NCBI RefSeq assembly: GCF_032062135.1
Contig: NC_092859.1
Span: 49,930,447-49,994,446, forward strand
Source of the DNA: Pyxicephalus adspersus
Taxonomy: Eukaryota; Chordata; Amphibia; Anura; Pyxicephalidae
Length of the DNA stretch: 64,000 nucleotides
Direction: 5' to 3'
The notes beneath the pieces are model-generated. The model saw only the letters and a list, made by a program, of their open reading frames with translations. It searched no databases and had not been told where the DNA came from. Made by a program: the position numbers and the translations under genes. Position 1 is the stretch's first letter, and each line of letters opens with the position of its first letter. Shown one piece after another: positions 23,591 to 34,019 of this stretch.

Positions 23591-23914
23591 ATAATTGTAC
23601 AATATGTTTAACCTATGTAAAATACAACCCTGCATACAGATTATAGGAGTCAGAAGTATGTAACATACAGAATTCAAGAGTAAAGGTATACAATACAGTG
23701 AGTGTTAGGGACAGGAGTGCGTAATGCGCAGAATGCAAGGATTTAGGAGCATGTAATTTACAATTGCAAGGGTCTGGAGTAAGTACCACACAGAATTAAG
23801 GGGTCAGGAGTACGTAATACTGGCATAAGCATGTAACAGCCCTGTGTACCAAGTGCAGGGATCACAAGTTTGTACCATACAGTGCATATAAGTTGAGGTG
23901 TTTGTAACTTATAG

Positions 23915-24004
23915 TCAGCGCTGCATAGAATGCTGGCACTATATAAATCCTGCTTATTATTATTATTATTATTATTAATAATAATATTAATAATAATAAT
24001 AGTA
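23915..24004 (+). mobile_element. L2-type 3' tail with (ATT)n
   Basis: CAGCGCTGCATAGAATGCTGG, CACTATATAAATCCTGC and then TTA/AAT triplets. It is embedded in the minisatellite array. Confidence 0.75.
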
Positions 24005-24347
24005 GTCTAACATACACAGTGCAGTGGCAAGGAGTATGGTATGCACAAAACACAATTGGTTGGAAGTATGTATTGTAGAAAAAGTGCAAAAGTATGTAAC
24101 AAAAAGGGTGCAGTTGTCTAGAGTATGTAATATACAACCAAGTGTGTACAAAATGCAAGAGAGAATTCAAAACATACAGTGCAGAATACAGGGTTTAGAA
24201 GGTTTAGATTTTAGGAGTGTGTAATGCACTGCTAGCATATACAGTGCAGTGGTTAGATAAACATAATGCAAAATGCTAGTCAGGATTATATAACATACAG
24301 GTTAGATGTGTCAGAGTAAGTATTGTACAGAGTTCAAGGGTCAGGAG

Positions 24348-24428
24348 TTATTATTACATACTATTATACATACTATTATACATATTATTATACTATTATA
24401 CATTCTACAATACATACTATTATACTGT
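24348..24428 (+). repeat. Imperfect 12-base tandem repeat
   Basis: Units like ACTATTATACAT repeat about six times with small changes, inside the minisatellite. Confidence 0.85.
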
Positions 24429-24646
24429 ATGTCCAGAGTGCAGTAGTATATACAGAAGGGGTATCAAAGAAATATTCAGGAGTATCTAGCATTCAGCCCC
24501 ATGCAATGAGTGAAGGCTCAGAGGTATGTAACCTACAACCCAATGTACAGTCATCATGGTAAGTTGCACAGTATGACGGTTGGAGTCTGTAACATACAGG
24601 AAATGTAGATATTTCAGGGTTATTTCACCCCTGTCAGCAATCAAAT

Positions 24647-24660
24647 CCCCCCCCCCCCCC
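24647..24660. repeat. C14 homopolymer
   Basis: Fourteen C in a row at the end of the minisatellite. Confidence 0.97.
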
Positions 24661-25037
24661 ATCCCAGACACACACATCTAGGAAACCCTCAGGCCAAGGT
24701 CTTCTTCCTTTCCCCATCCATACAACACCACTTGCCAGATGTCAGATGGAAAGTAGTGTCTAGCACTGAGTGAGATGGAATACTCCAAGGTGAACTCTAG
24801 ACTGGGTCATTTGACACATAGCCTAGAAGGAACCTAAGAGAACTTACCTTGGCTTTTTAGTGCTCTGAATCTGAGGTCTGCTTTAGGCAATTTATCACTA
24901 TGCAGGTGCTCTTACATAGCTACAGTACAGCTACAAAGCTAAGAGCCGGTGTCTCAAAACCAGTGTACCAACGAGAAGACCTGGGGCATGTACCCTCGGT
25001 GCTGGTTTGTGCCTAGCAATTCCAATTTCAACACTTA
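24661..25037. other. Unique DNA, no gene seen
   Basis: Mixed-composition unique DNA without a recognisable feature. Confidence 0.4.
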
Positions 25038-25100
25038 GGGCCTGATTTATTAAAGGCTGGAGATGATACATTTTCATCAGTGAACCTGGGTGATCCAGAC
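25038..25100. mobile_element. Hairpin MITE family A, left half
   Basis: GGGCCTGATTTATTAAAGG, then CATTTTCATCAGTGAACC and TGGGTGATCCAG. The right half is missing. Confidence 0.85.
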
Positions 25101-25574
25101 CTTATGCTTCTCTTTCAAATCTGCTTGCTTTGGTTAGGAGAACTTGCTCCCAGTTGCAGATATGAGAGTTATGACATATATTGCATAGTTTGCTATAAAT
25201 AGAAACTATGAAAAAGAAAAACTAAATGCACACCAGTTAACAGGTAGAAATACCGATGATTTCATGCAATATTTGAGTTGTCATTTGATTACATATGAGC
25301 ATCTCTATATGTTTATGTCAGTCATGTGGACAGAGTGCTGGATTTATTTCTGTGTTTTTGTGTATTTAGCTTTCAAACTCAATAGGTGATTAATCTATTT
25401 ACTAAAACACTGGGAAAGATGCAATATATCTGACTCCCAAAAATGATGTCCACTTCAACATCTGATGGTTATTTATAAATGGCAAAAAATAAACAATAAA
25501 ATACATGGTAAATGTGTTTACAACCTCTAATATTTTAAAACAAGCATAAAGCTTATTCTTCTAAACATATCAGC
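25101..25574. other. Unique DNA, no gene seen
   Basis: No recognisable feature. Confidence 0.4.
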
Positions 25575-25800
25575 CGCCATGTAATTATGTGAATCACCCT
25601 TTCTTACCCAGAAGGGATGTTATTAGGTTAAATTAAGTCATTACCCTTGACTTTTGCAACCTGAAGTTATTTAGTTAGAAACGTGTAACATATTTTAGAA
25701 AGCAGCGTATGCGTCAGCTTAAGTTGATGAGTCTAATTATGAATGATTGCTAGAGACACAAACGTGTTTCTTAAATCAGTGCAATGGTAGCTGTCTCAGA
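25575..25800. other. Candidate conserved non-coding element
   Basis: Unique block with CATGTAATTATGTGAATC, GCGTATGCGTCAGCTTAAG and GTCTAATTATGAATGATTGC. It has no repeats and no open frame. Inference from texture only. Confidence 0.25.
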
Positions 25801-26790
25801 CTGAGGAATAATTAACAGTATTCCAAACAACATTTTGGGTGAATGTGGTTTAACAAAAAAACTCTCCAGTTTGCCAATGAGATTATTTTTCATAGGTATA
25901 TAAAAAAATAACACCTGGGACCTTAGCACTTTCCTACAGGTTACAAAAGATATCTGGTTCTGGAACATACAGCCTCTAATTATATAAAAAAAAAACAAGG
26001 CTATATCGTGGACTTTTATGCTGCATATTGATATAACAGCCTGCCCAGCTATAGCCTCTGTGACAATTTAGTTTGCATTCTACTTTAATCCGTTGAAAGG
26101 GAAGTAGGAACACTATTATTATTTTATTATAGAGTCCTGTGATTTCTAGCTATGCATCTGCACAGAATTGTTCTGTATAACACCACATTTGTTTTAACTC
26201 TTTAGTTTCAAAGTTTTGTATTGTTCTGCAGCTACTATGCATCTGCCAACTTCAGTAAACCAGTTAAACCTACACAATGCTCATGTGTTCTCCTTAACCC
26301 TTCTGCCGAAGTGTTCTGTGTGCCATGCCTTTAAAAAGGGTAAAAAAAAAGCTCATAGCAGTAGCCAGTAGTAGCCATGATCTTGTTTCTATTTTTACCC
26401 AAAGGTACAGGACCATAATAATTAAGGTCAGGATGGTAAGCATTAAGCCACTGGGGAACATGTGTTCTAAATGTCCTTCTGCAGAGTGTGAATGAATGCT
26501 GAGCAACTTGGTTCAAAGTTGTCAATTTCTAACAAACCCCTGATGTCTCTAAAAAGTATCCCTGTCACATTACTTTGCTATTACATAGGGAGCTGTGTGA
26601 TAATAATGTAAGAAAAAAAATGAAAACATGAGCACTTGAAGGAAAAATGGAAGGAGTGAATGAAGGGAGCATGTATATACCAACAAAATTGTGCATTAAA
26701 TATTGGGTATAGCAATAAAACAAATAATGTCTCTCAAAAGTTGTTAACTCTAAAGTGATGAGCTGTGAAGGCATTTAAAGTACCACTTAT
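25801..26790. other. Unique DNA, no gene seen
   Basis: Several short minus-strand frames overlap (26294-26774) and lack motifs. Confidence 0.45.
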
Positions 26791-26794
26791 TGAA

Positions 26795-27062
26795 ATTTTT
26801 TTCTGTTGTTTTTTTTTTTTTGCAGACACATTCAGTTTTGAGGCCTTACTTGACTTCATTGTTTGTTGTGTACAAAAAATTAGGCACCCAGCAAAGAATC
26901 CTGTTCCTCCAGCAGTGTCTGCTCCTTCTGCTAAACTACTATGACTATAATGCAGCTGCTAGGGTGAAAAAGCATTTAAAAATTCCTGTTCTGATATAAA
27001 AATTATATTTTGTACATTTTCTTTCTTTTCTTTCTTATTCTAATAAAACCTAAAAAAAAAAC
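26795..27062 (+). other. Candidate terminal exon of an unrecognised gene
   Basis: A strong polypyrimidine tract (26796-26822) ends in TGCAG at 26821-26825. An open frame of 57 codons follows, ending in TAA at 26997-26999. It contains FVVYKKLGTQQRILFLQQC and ends HLKIPVLI. AATAAA lies at 27042-27047, and an A run starts four bases after it. This order, acceptor, short coding part, stop, poly-A signal, is that of a last exon. I do not recognise the peptide, the frame is short enough to be chance, and no upstream exon was found. Confidence 0.3.
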
Positions 27063-27246
27063 AAATTGTGTTTTTTTTCATTCATTCATTTCAGATTATT
27101 TGACTTTGGTAAAGTGAAAATGTGTTTTTGCAGTGTGTACTTCAGATTGACCTTTTAATAGTTTATTACATCAAGTATGTAATCAAACAAAAACAAGTAG
27201 TCCACTTTATTGTAAGCTTAAACTTGACACACCACAGGCCATTTGT

Positions 27247-27263
27247 AAAAAAAAAAAAAAAAA
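27247..27263. repeat. A17 homopolymer
   Basis: Uninterrupted A run with no recognisable element attached. Confidence 0.95.
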
Positions 27264-27535
27264 GGTCAATCGGTGTGTGAAAAAATATTTTCAGGTCCAA
27301 AATTGGCTTTTGTAGGCTTACTTCTGGGCCAGATTTATTAGTGTAGAATTCATTTCAGCAGATGCATATTTTTTTTATAACTAATAAATGGCTTAAAAAT
27401 TGTTGCATATAGTAAAAACCTCTAAATACAATTTCTGAAAACCAGAAAACAATATTAAAGAGGTAAACTAATTAGTTTAAAAATTCTCTTGGCCTACATA
27501 AAAAGCATTTAAATTTCAAAACAAAGGGCCTGATT

Positions 27536-27720
27536 TATTAAAGCTGTCGAAGTATGGAGAAGATACACTTTCATCAGTGAAGCTGGGAGATCCAGAAAAC
27601 CTAGAATAGATTTCCTCAAAGTTATTTGCTATTTTCTGTAAATTTTTTGAATCCTGGACCAGATCCGTTTCACTGAAGTGTATCCTCTCTAGCCTTGGAG
27701 AGCATTATTAAATCAGGCCC
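27536..27720. mobile_element. Hairpin MITE family A, copy with internal deletion
   Basis: Both ends are intact (GGGCCTGATTTATTAAAGC and GCATTATTAAATCAGGCCC). The right arm lacks the CAGGTTTGCTGGATCACCC segment: GACCAGATCC joins directly to GTTTCACTGAAGTGTATCC. Confidence 0.9.
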
Positions 27721-30532
27721 ATTATCTCAATAATCATTTCCTTATGTTAAAAAAAATCCAAGTCTTTAAGTCACTCTAAAGGCTTATGTAGTCCATTCTA
27801 AAGGCTATAAGTTGCTCTAAAGCCACAGGTGGCACAATTCAAAGGTGGATCCATCGTCAATGACTGCTTCCTGCATTGTGAATCCATGTCAGCCACAATG
27901 AGCCCCAATCAACGAACCTAACTCACTGACTACGGCTGCTACAATTTACCAATTTACCTATAATAAATGTATCACATTTAAAAAAATGTTGCTGATTGTT
28001 TTAGGAGAAAAACATTGGTAATGTTAGTATTGGGATTCTAGACTTGATTTGCAAAAATACCTGACATTTTCACCACTTTTCACAGTTTAATTATATACAC
28101 GTTTGTGGTCCAACATATATACTGTGTCAGACCTACCTATTCTCAGCTGAAACCATGTTCCGTTTTAGCATTGTATCCTGAATAGAACATACCATGTCAT
28201 CAGCTGCATCTGCAATCATTCTTTAACCCTCAATTATAAAGACCAGCCAACAATTCTACAAAGAAAGACAAAACTATTGCATCTGCTCATAACAGAGACC
28301 TCCCAATATGAACTGGCTAATCTGTAGAAAATGTTGGCTGTTTCCAAAGGCTTTAGCTTCTAGAGGAGGGGGAAGAGATGAGGGGCTAGTCTACATTTAA
28401 AAACTGCCAAGCAAAATATTTTCATTCATGAGTTCACCCAGCCTAAACATGTACCTAATCCTCCTTGATACAGGCAGTTCAGAAAAGGATAACACTGCTA
28501 GGACAGACAGTGAACAGTTCAAAGGCAAGATGGACGTTAGGATTACTTGTATTAACACTTATCACTGAGTGACCATCAGCTTCAATATAAAATAGTATTA
28601 GCAGCTCTTTCAGCAGTTCAAAAGGTTTTCTCTGAATAAGGATTTAAGAGGATAAAACCAGACTTTGTAGTTCTGCACATTATGCAAAAGGTGATGTTTT
28701 TCTTATAGTACAGGTATATAAGAGAATAATCTTGAAAAAACATGGCAAATTAGATTACAATGAAATCCATACTTGACCCCTAGCGTACATTCTTTTCATT
28801 TTCCTTTTAATCTGTTTCACATTATGTAAAAAAAATGGGAAGGAATGTGCTGTGTGTTTGTATTCAAACCTAACTTATTAAGCTTAAATTGTTATAAGAA
28901 GAGAAAGAGAAATGTCCACTGTAACACATTGCTTCCTAAAAGAGCAGTATGAGTACTTAGCTGGCAATTTGTAGAATTTGGTAACCTGTCATGTGAAAAA
29001 ATATGTTGTTTCCTGTGATGACAGCTAGAAACAGAATAGATTGTAGGTTTGGAGAGGAGGTTCTAGATGAGATAAGAATGTGCTAAAGCAAAGTTGTAGC
29101 AGAACTGATGGAGGGTATATTTTGTTTTAAAAGCACTTAAAACTTAAGTTAAAGTTAGCTACAAAAAGAAAGCCATTTACATAACAATTGTAATTTAAAT
29201 TTGTGCAGAGATAGTAAAGGTGTCAGAGCTTGAGAAGTTGCTCCTACAATTACTAATCTGGTTATGACAAATCTCAATACTCTACATCTGATTTCCAGCT
29301 CCCTGTTTTCACTTGTATAGCCCTCAGATGTATGCAGGAGATATATGTCATCTGCCCTGACCTATTGCATGATCCAGCCTTTTTTTAACCCTGGCTTTGT
29401 TCAAGGTAGCATATGGCAAAAACTAGGCAACCCAAGGCCAACATGGTGGCCTACAGCCAGTTCTATCCCTAATATTAAGGGTTTTGGTAAAGCCCAGGCA
29501 CCTAAAAAGGTGTGCACTACAGTATCCTAATCCAGCTGCTGGTCATAGAAATGATCAATTGTGACAGCTAGCTAAAAAAGGCTAACTAACTAACTAACAA
29601 CTTTTTTTAAAGGTGAAATATCATAATATTATCTACCTGAGAAAATGTTCTTTTTATTGTCCATCAGTCTTTTTGGAAATGCATTGCACAGTTTCTTTGC
29701 CCTCCATTTGTTTGTTTTTTTAACTTTTCTATTTGTTCTACTTTCTTTCTTAAATGCACACAAAATTGTTTGATGAAAGTTTGTATAGTTTAGCCCTATA
29801 TGGCATTTCCAGTAATCATGGACTAAAACAAATGAAGCAAACTTTAGTATTGCATTTACAGAGTTTCTGTTCAGCGGAAAATCCATACCAATATGTTTAG
29901 TGTCTTCTGCTGCCAAATTGTTTGTTCATTGTTTTACAGCTTAGTTTACTAAACCAAACAAAACTTTGCTGTGCAGATTTCCAATTTATATACCATCTCA
30001 AGACATCTCTACAGAATTCCTTGTATTATTTAAACAGTGTTTTCTCATTCTACTCTGTCCAAATCCTTTTATCCTTCACACTTAACATTTATAATCTTCC
30101 TCTTCTTCATGTATTTTGTAAATCATCAGATATGTTTGTTTTTACTGATGCTGAATGCTTAGTAATAAATACAAACACCTACAAGCATTCTTGTGAGATA
30201 TATTAATATTAATTTCAGTCAAAACACAGTTGACATGCATAAAATAGCTATAAGCCACACAAAATGAACAATGATAACTTTTACAACTTTGAAAAAAGCA
30301 CACATATATTTAGGGCACTTCTGTAATCTTATTTTCCAGTTGTATTATAGCTGAATATAGGTTATTCATTGCTGAATATTTGCCCATGGAAAGAAAGTCA
30401 TTGACTCTACCAAGGGGAGGCACCTATACTCTATACCTATACTCTTGCCCTGTTAATATGAGGTTCAAGTTTGCAGCTACCATGGGTTTGAGGCAAATTT
30501 CTTCATCTCTGTTTTAACATAATCTAAATTGA
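27721..30532. other. Unique DNA, no gene seen
   Basis: Nearly 3 kb of unique AT-rich DNA. It has a (TAAC)4 run at 29583-29598. The opposed frames at 29629-30206 lack motifs. Confidence 0.5.
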
Positions 30533-30930
30533 TAGTTATTATTAAATAATAATAATATTAAATTATATAGTGCCAACAAATTTTGCAGAGTTGTACATTA
30601 AATAGTGATTTCAAATGGCAGACAGATACAGACTATGCCCCTGATTCATCAAGCAGAATCGGATTATCGGTCGCGCATTCGTATTCGCGATCCGGAATCG
30701 TACGCGATCGCGCTATTCAGCAACTGAAAAAGATCGCGGCCGGAGCCGCGCATATCCGGCAGCTTTACACTGGCGGTACGCGCATACTCGAGTCTGGACC
30801 GCGGTAATCCGCGATCGATGGCCGCGCGTACTTTCGCGCTTCCAGCGAGCGCGGATTTTATTGATGAATCAGGGGCTATGACACAGAAGGAGAGGACCCT
30901 GCCCAGAAGAGCTTACATTTTAAGAGGTGG
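30533..30930 (-). mobile_element. L2-type LINE 3' end, split by an insertion
   Basis: On the minus strand this reads GTAAGCTCTTCTGGGCAGGG, TCCTCTCCTTCTGTGTCA, then (after the element at 30638-30875) GTCTGTATCTGTCTGCC, TTTAATGTACAAC and a CTATATAATTT end with (TTA)n. The GCTC-TT-GGGCAGGG motif followed by an A/T-rich tail is that of L2 3' ends. The reverse-transcriptase relic at 31760-32320 has the same orientation and may belong to the same copy. Confidence 0.8.
30638..30875. mobile_element. CpG-dense MITE family D with 5-bp target duplication
   Basis: Perfect 15-base terminal inverted repeats, CCCCTGATTCATCAA (30638-30652) and TTGATGAATCAGGGG (30861-30875). CTATG lies directly outside on both sides (30633-30637, 30876-30880). 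The inverted repeat could be extended one base inward into these flanks, giving a TAT duplication instead. I count about 35 CpG in 238 bp, against very few in the surroundings. The element splits an L2-type tail, so it is younger than that tail. No coding capacity. Confidence 0.9.
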
Positions 30931-31173
30931 GGGAAGTAGCACACAATTGGAGTGGGGATATAGAGCTGCACAGCCGTGGGAATCCTCCTGTCAGTGTGGG
31001 ATCCCCAGGACTAAAGGTTAAATGGTGACAAGTCTCCCCATTCATAACTTTTAGTGCTCTGTGATTGGCTGAGGAAAGGTAAACCCTGATGACAGCTCAA
31101 GCTTGTCCCCATTTAGCCTCTAGCGCCTTGGGGATCCTCTCAATTAAAGAGGAACTAATTGAGAACAGTGTAC

Positions 31174-31217
31174 GATCCGCGGCACTAGAGGTTAATTAAC
31201 CTCTAGTGCCGGGGATC
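31174..31217. repeat. 44-bp near-perfect palindrome
   Basis: The inner 32 bases (31180-31211) are a perfect palindrome centred on GGTTAATTAACC. It extends to GATCC...GGATC with a single mismatched pair (31179/31212). Confidence 0.95.
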
Positions 31218-31459
31218 TTTCAATAAATTAATTGCAGCCGCAGTCGCATTCATTCAGAACAGTATACGATCTGTGGCACTGGACGTTAAATAACCTCTAG
31301 TGCCAGGGATCCTTCAATAAATGTGGCCGCATTCATTGAAACAGTGTACTATCCCCGGCACTGGAGGTTGAATGGGGACAAGTCCCCCCATTCAAAACCT
31401 CTAGTGCTCTCTAATTGGCTGAGGAAAGCTTTCTCAGGGAGCACTATCCCTATTTCTGG

Positions 31460-31518
31460 ATAGAGTTTCTCTTTCCAGGAACACAGGACACCTGTGTTCT
31501 TGGATAGAGAAATTCTAT
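31460..31518. repeat. Hairpin with 28-base arms
   Basis: Arms 31460-31487 and 31491-31518 are complementary with three mismatches around a 3-base loop. The tip is GGAACACAGG-ACA-CCTGTGTTC. Confidence 0.9.
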
Positions 31519-31545
31519 TCAAGAACACATACAACTAAGAAAGGG

Positions 31546-31604
31546 CTGCAAGAGCAATCAGGGGAGGGGAGCTGTCTGCTCTGCTCTCCTGATTGCTCTT
31601 GCAG
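31546..31604. repeat. Hairpin with 17-base perfect arms
   Basis: CTGCAAGAGCAATCAGG (31546-31562) faces CCTGATTGCTCTTGCAG (31588-31604). Pairing continues inward past one G-T pair for three more bases. Confidence 0.92.
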
Positions 31605-31759
31605 TTCTTCACAGTCCCGAAAAATAACACAAATTTTCCCACCATTGACTTTAATAGTGTTGAATTCGGCATTCGATCAGTTGAACAATATCCCTCTATT
31701 TGATCAAATAGCTGTCGAATCGATTAGTGAGATATTCAACCCAAACTAGTCAGGGCAGC

Positions 31760-32320
31760 TCTAGATAAGTCTTGGAGCCGTACATGTTTGAAGGTTATAA
31801 GAGAGGAGGTAATTTGTAGCTCATTGGAGGAGCAAAGAGAGCGGACTACAAAGTCATTGGCCACTTTAGTAAGGGTTGTTTCGGTGGAATGGGCAGCTGG
31901 AAACCCAAACTGGAGTAGGTCAAGTAGAGAGTTGGTGTTCAGATAGTTGGTGAGTCTTTTATAGACAAGGCGCTTAAGAAGTTTGAAGGCATATAGGAGG
32001 TTAGGGCAGTAGCTAAAAAGTAGGTAGGGGTTTAGTGAGGGTTTCCTCAGGATAGGGGGAATAATGGCATGTTTGAAGGCGGATGGGTGGATACCAATAG
32101 AAAGGGAGAGGTTGAATAGTTTGGTTCGGAGGAGGTTAGCGACAATATACAGATGGAAGGGGTGGATATGATTAAAGTGACGCAGTGAGCAGAGACATCA
32201 TGTCTGATTTTGGCAATTTTATCTTTAAAGTAGGTGAATATGTCTAGGGCAGAGAAGGTAGCAGGTGTGGGGTTTGGGAGGGAGTCAGGAGGCTGTGTGG
32301 GGTATATTTTGACCATTTAT
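31760..32320 (-). pseudogene. L2-type LINE reverse transcriptase relic (N-terminal part)
   Basis: The minus strand encodes, in order, [14 protein letters not shown] (the FFxxKIxxIR segment before the polymerase domain), [30 protein letters not shown] and [19 protein letters not shown], followed by ANDFVV. These are the early reverse-transcriptase motifs (K-PSLDP, QSGFRPxHSTETAL) of L2/CR1-type LINEs. The first segment is in a different frame from the rest, so there is a frameshift near 32090. The LDLSAAFDTVDH and YADD parts are missing, cut off at the palindromic block at 31745. Not active. Confidence 0.87.
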
Positions 32321-34019
32321 ACCTGATTAAACTTGTCTGGCTTGTGATGAAGTCCCTGCATGAGGTTTTTGAATCCAATAAATTTAAGCCTAGCCTTGTC
32401 ATTCAAAATTGTCCCATTGCTTCCCATTATGCCTTTTGCTGTCTCTAAATGTAGTAAAGTAAGGTATTTGTATATTTTGAATGTTGCCCATGAATCAACT
32501 TCTTTTGACAGTATTTAAAGAATGGTTTGCCATTGCACAAATCTCTATGGCAATGTCTATTAGCCACAAAATAGAATTTTGTGATTTGAACATAATCAAA
32601 CATTACCAAGGATTCCTGAATTGTTGCAGTTTTTATGTTTGCTTTTTTTTTAAGATTCAAAGCATGGTAATCACCCAATGAAGTGTTATACTGTGCTCCA
32701 ACCTTTGCTACTATTTCTTTGACTTGACAAAATAGTTAAAATGTAAATATACATAGTGGCAGATTTCTTCATAGGGTTTTGCCCAAGATGACAAGACTGC
32801 CATTGGTGGCACAAAGCAACTCACTCATCATGTTATAATGTTTTAATTGTGTATAACAAAAAATTCAAGACTGCTACCCTGCCTGCAATTGCGTTTTACC
32901 TAGATCCCCTTCGTTGCTAATCCTTCACAAATTTAGTGCAATAGTGTACTGTATACTTAAGTTCACCCTTTCTGAGTGATATGTTGCCCATACTTGTATT
33001 CGGCAGTCCTGAGTTTACTAACCACAGGGTTGACAAACTTTCTCCCTCAGCTTCTGTTCCCTGAGACTTGGTGTGCTTTGTGTCACTATGACATTTAATA
33101 TAGTTAGGGTGATACTAAATAAAGTAATGTTCCAAAAATTATGAAAGAAAGAGCACAAATGAATATACCGAATGATCTCTTTTATGGCATAATTTTGTTG
33201 CCGTCTAAGGGAATTTTTGTATGTGGCTTTGATACAATATTGAAATGGCATGAATAGCTAAAACAAAATTATTGGGGGGGGGGCTTAAAATTTTTAAAGT
33301 CAGTGGGCAAAATCTAAAATTTGTCCACACCTTCCCCCATCCACATGTAAACCAAAACTATTATGTAAGGAAGATATAATTTAACCTAATTACTTCCTAT
33401 CTGTGGGACTGTTGAACCTTTGTCTGTCTTTTTTTATCATTCAAGAAAAAGGATCTTCTAACGGTATCCAAAAAAAATTTCTATGTCATCCAAGCAGTAA
33501 TGCAGACATCTGAGAAATACCCATGTTATGTGAAGGCAGAAGAAAACAGAAGACTGTAGCTGGAGCATCACATGACCAAAGTTTTAGATTAGTAAAAATG
33601 GTCTTAAATCAGATTTTTTTTTTCATTGCAAGCAGTTAGGGGGAGTGGTGGGAATATCCCAGAGATATGGTTTAAAGTTTTATGTGGCGATAACTTACAT
33701 TGGCACCCTTTTACAATTAGCTTTGCTTACTGCAAACCCAATGTGAATCTAAAAATAAAATTCTTATTTCACATTAGCAGCAAAACATTCTGCTTTCGCA
33801 TCACAAAGATGTAAACCCATTTTGGCTGTTTGGTTGGTTGAAATTGACCAAGCCTTTGCTGTGGTTGTTCCTGTTCTGACGGATGCAACACTGTCTTGCT
33901 ACTGGTCATTGACACCATAACATGCGGTCTGATCAGGGACACCTGATACTCAGCCCTGATACAAGCCCTAGATCTACTAAATCTGACCTAGAGGTCTGAA
34001 CAGCTCAGCTGCTGTCTTT
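32321..34019. other. Unique DNA, no gene seen
   Basis: AT-rich. It has a G10 run at 33274-33283. Overlapping frames at 32445-32681 have no motif. Confidence 0.45.

Larger units (their letters stand above)
23600..24610 (+). repeat. Degenerate minisatellite
   Basis: Roughly 30-45-base units recur with the pattern GTCAGGAGTATGTAACATACAG followed by an AGTGCAAGG-like end. Clear units lie near 23645, 23710, 23760, 23800, 24030, 24080, 24125, 24220, 24335 and 24580. The array is interrupted by an L2-type tail (23915-24004) and a 12-base tandem repeat (24348-24428). The units are too diverged to set an exact period by eye. Confidence 0.75.
30931..31745. repeat. Block of long palindromes and tandem units
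   Basis: GGCACTAGAGGTT and AACCTCTAGTGCC-type words recur in both orientations. Units starting with GAACAGTGTACGATCC-like sequence occur at about 31163, 31257 and 31338. Each carries GGCACT(A/G)GA(G/C)GTT, and CCCCATTCA is found at both ends. Two strong hairpins follow (31460-31518, 31546-31604). I recall similar sequence in frog repeats but cannot name the family. It separates the two L2-like pieces. Confidence 0.7.

Noticed and set aside
24323..24562. 79-codon frame with YYTYYYT repeats
   Set aside because: Translation of the 12-base tandem repeat.
23600..24610. CRISPR array
   Set aside because: Units are diverged with no constant repeat and unique spacers, and the context is a vertebrate genome.
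29583..29598. (TAAC)4 as a telomere-like repeat
   Set aside because: Not the vertebrate TTAGGG unit, and only four copies.
30583..31021. Two plus-strand frames of 74 and 67 codons
   Set aside because: They cross the borders of the CpG-dense MITE and the L2 tail.
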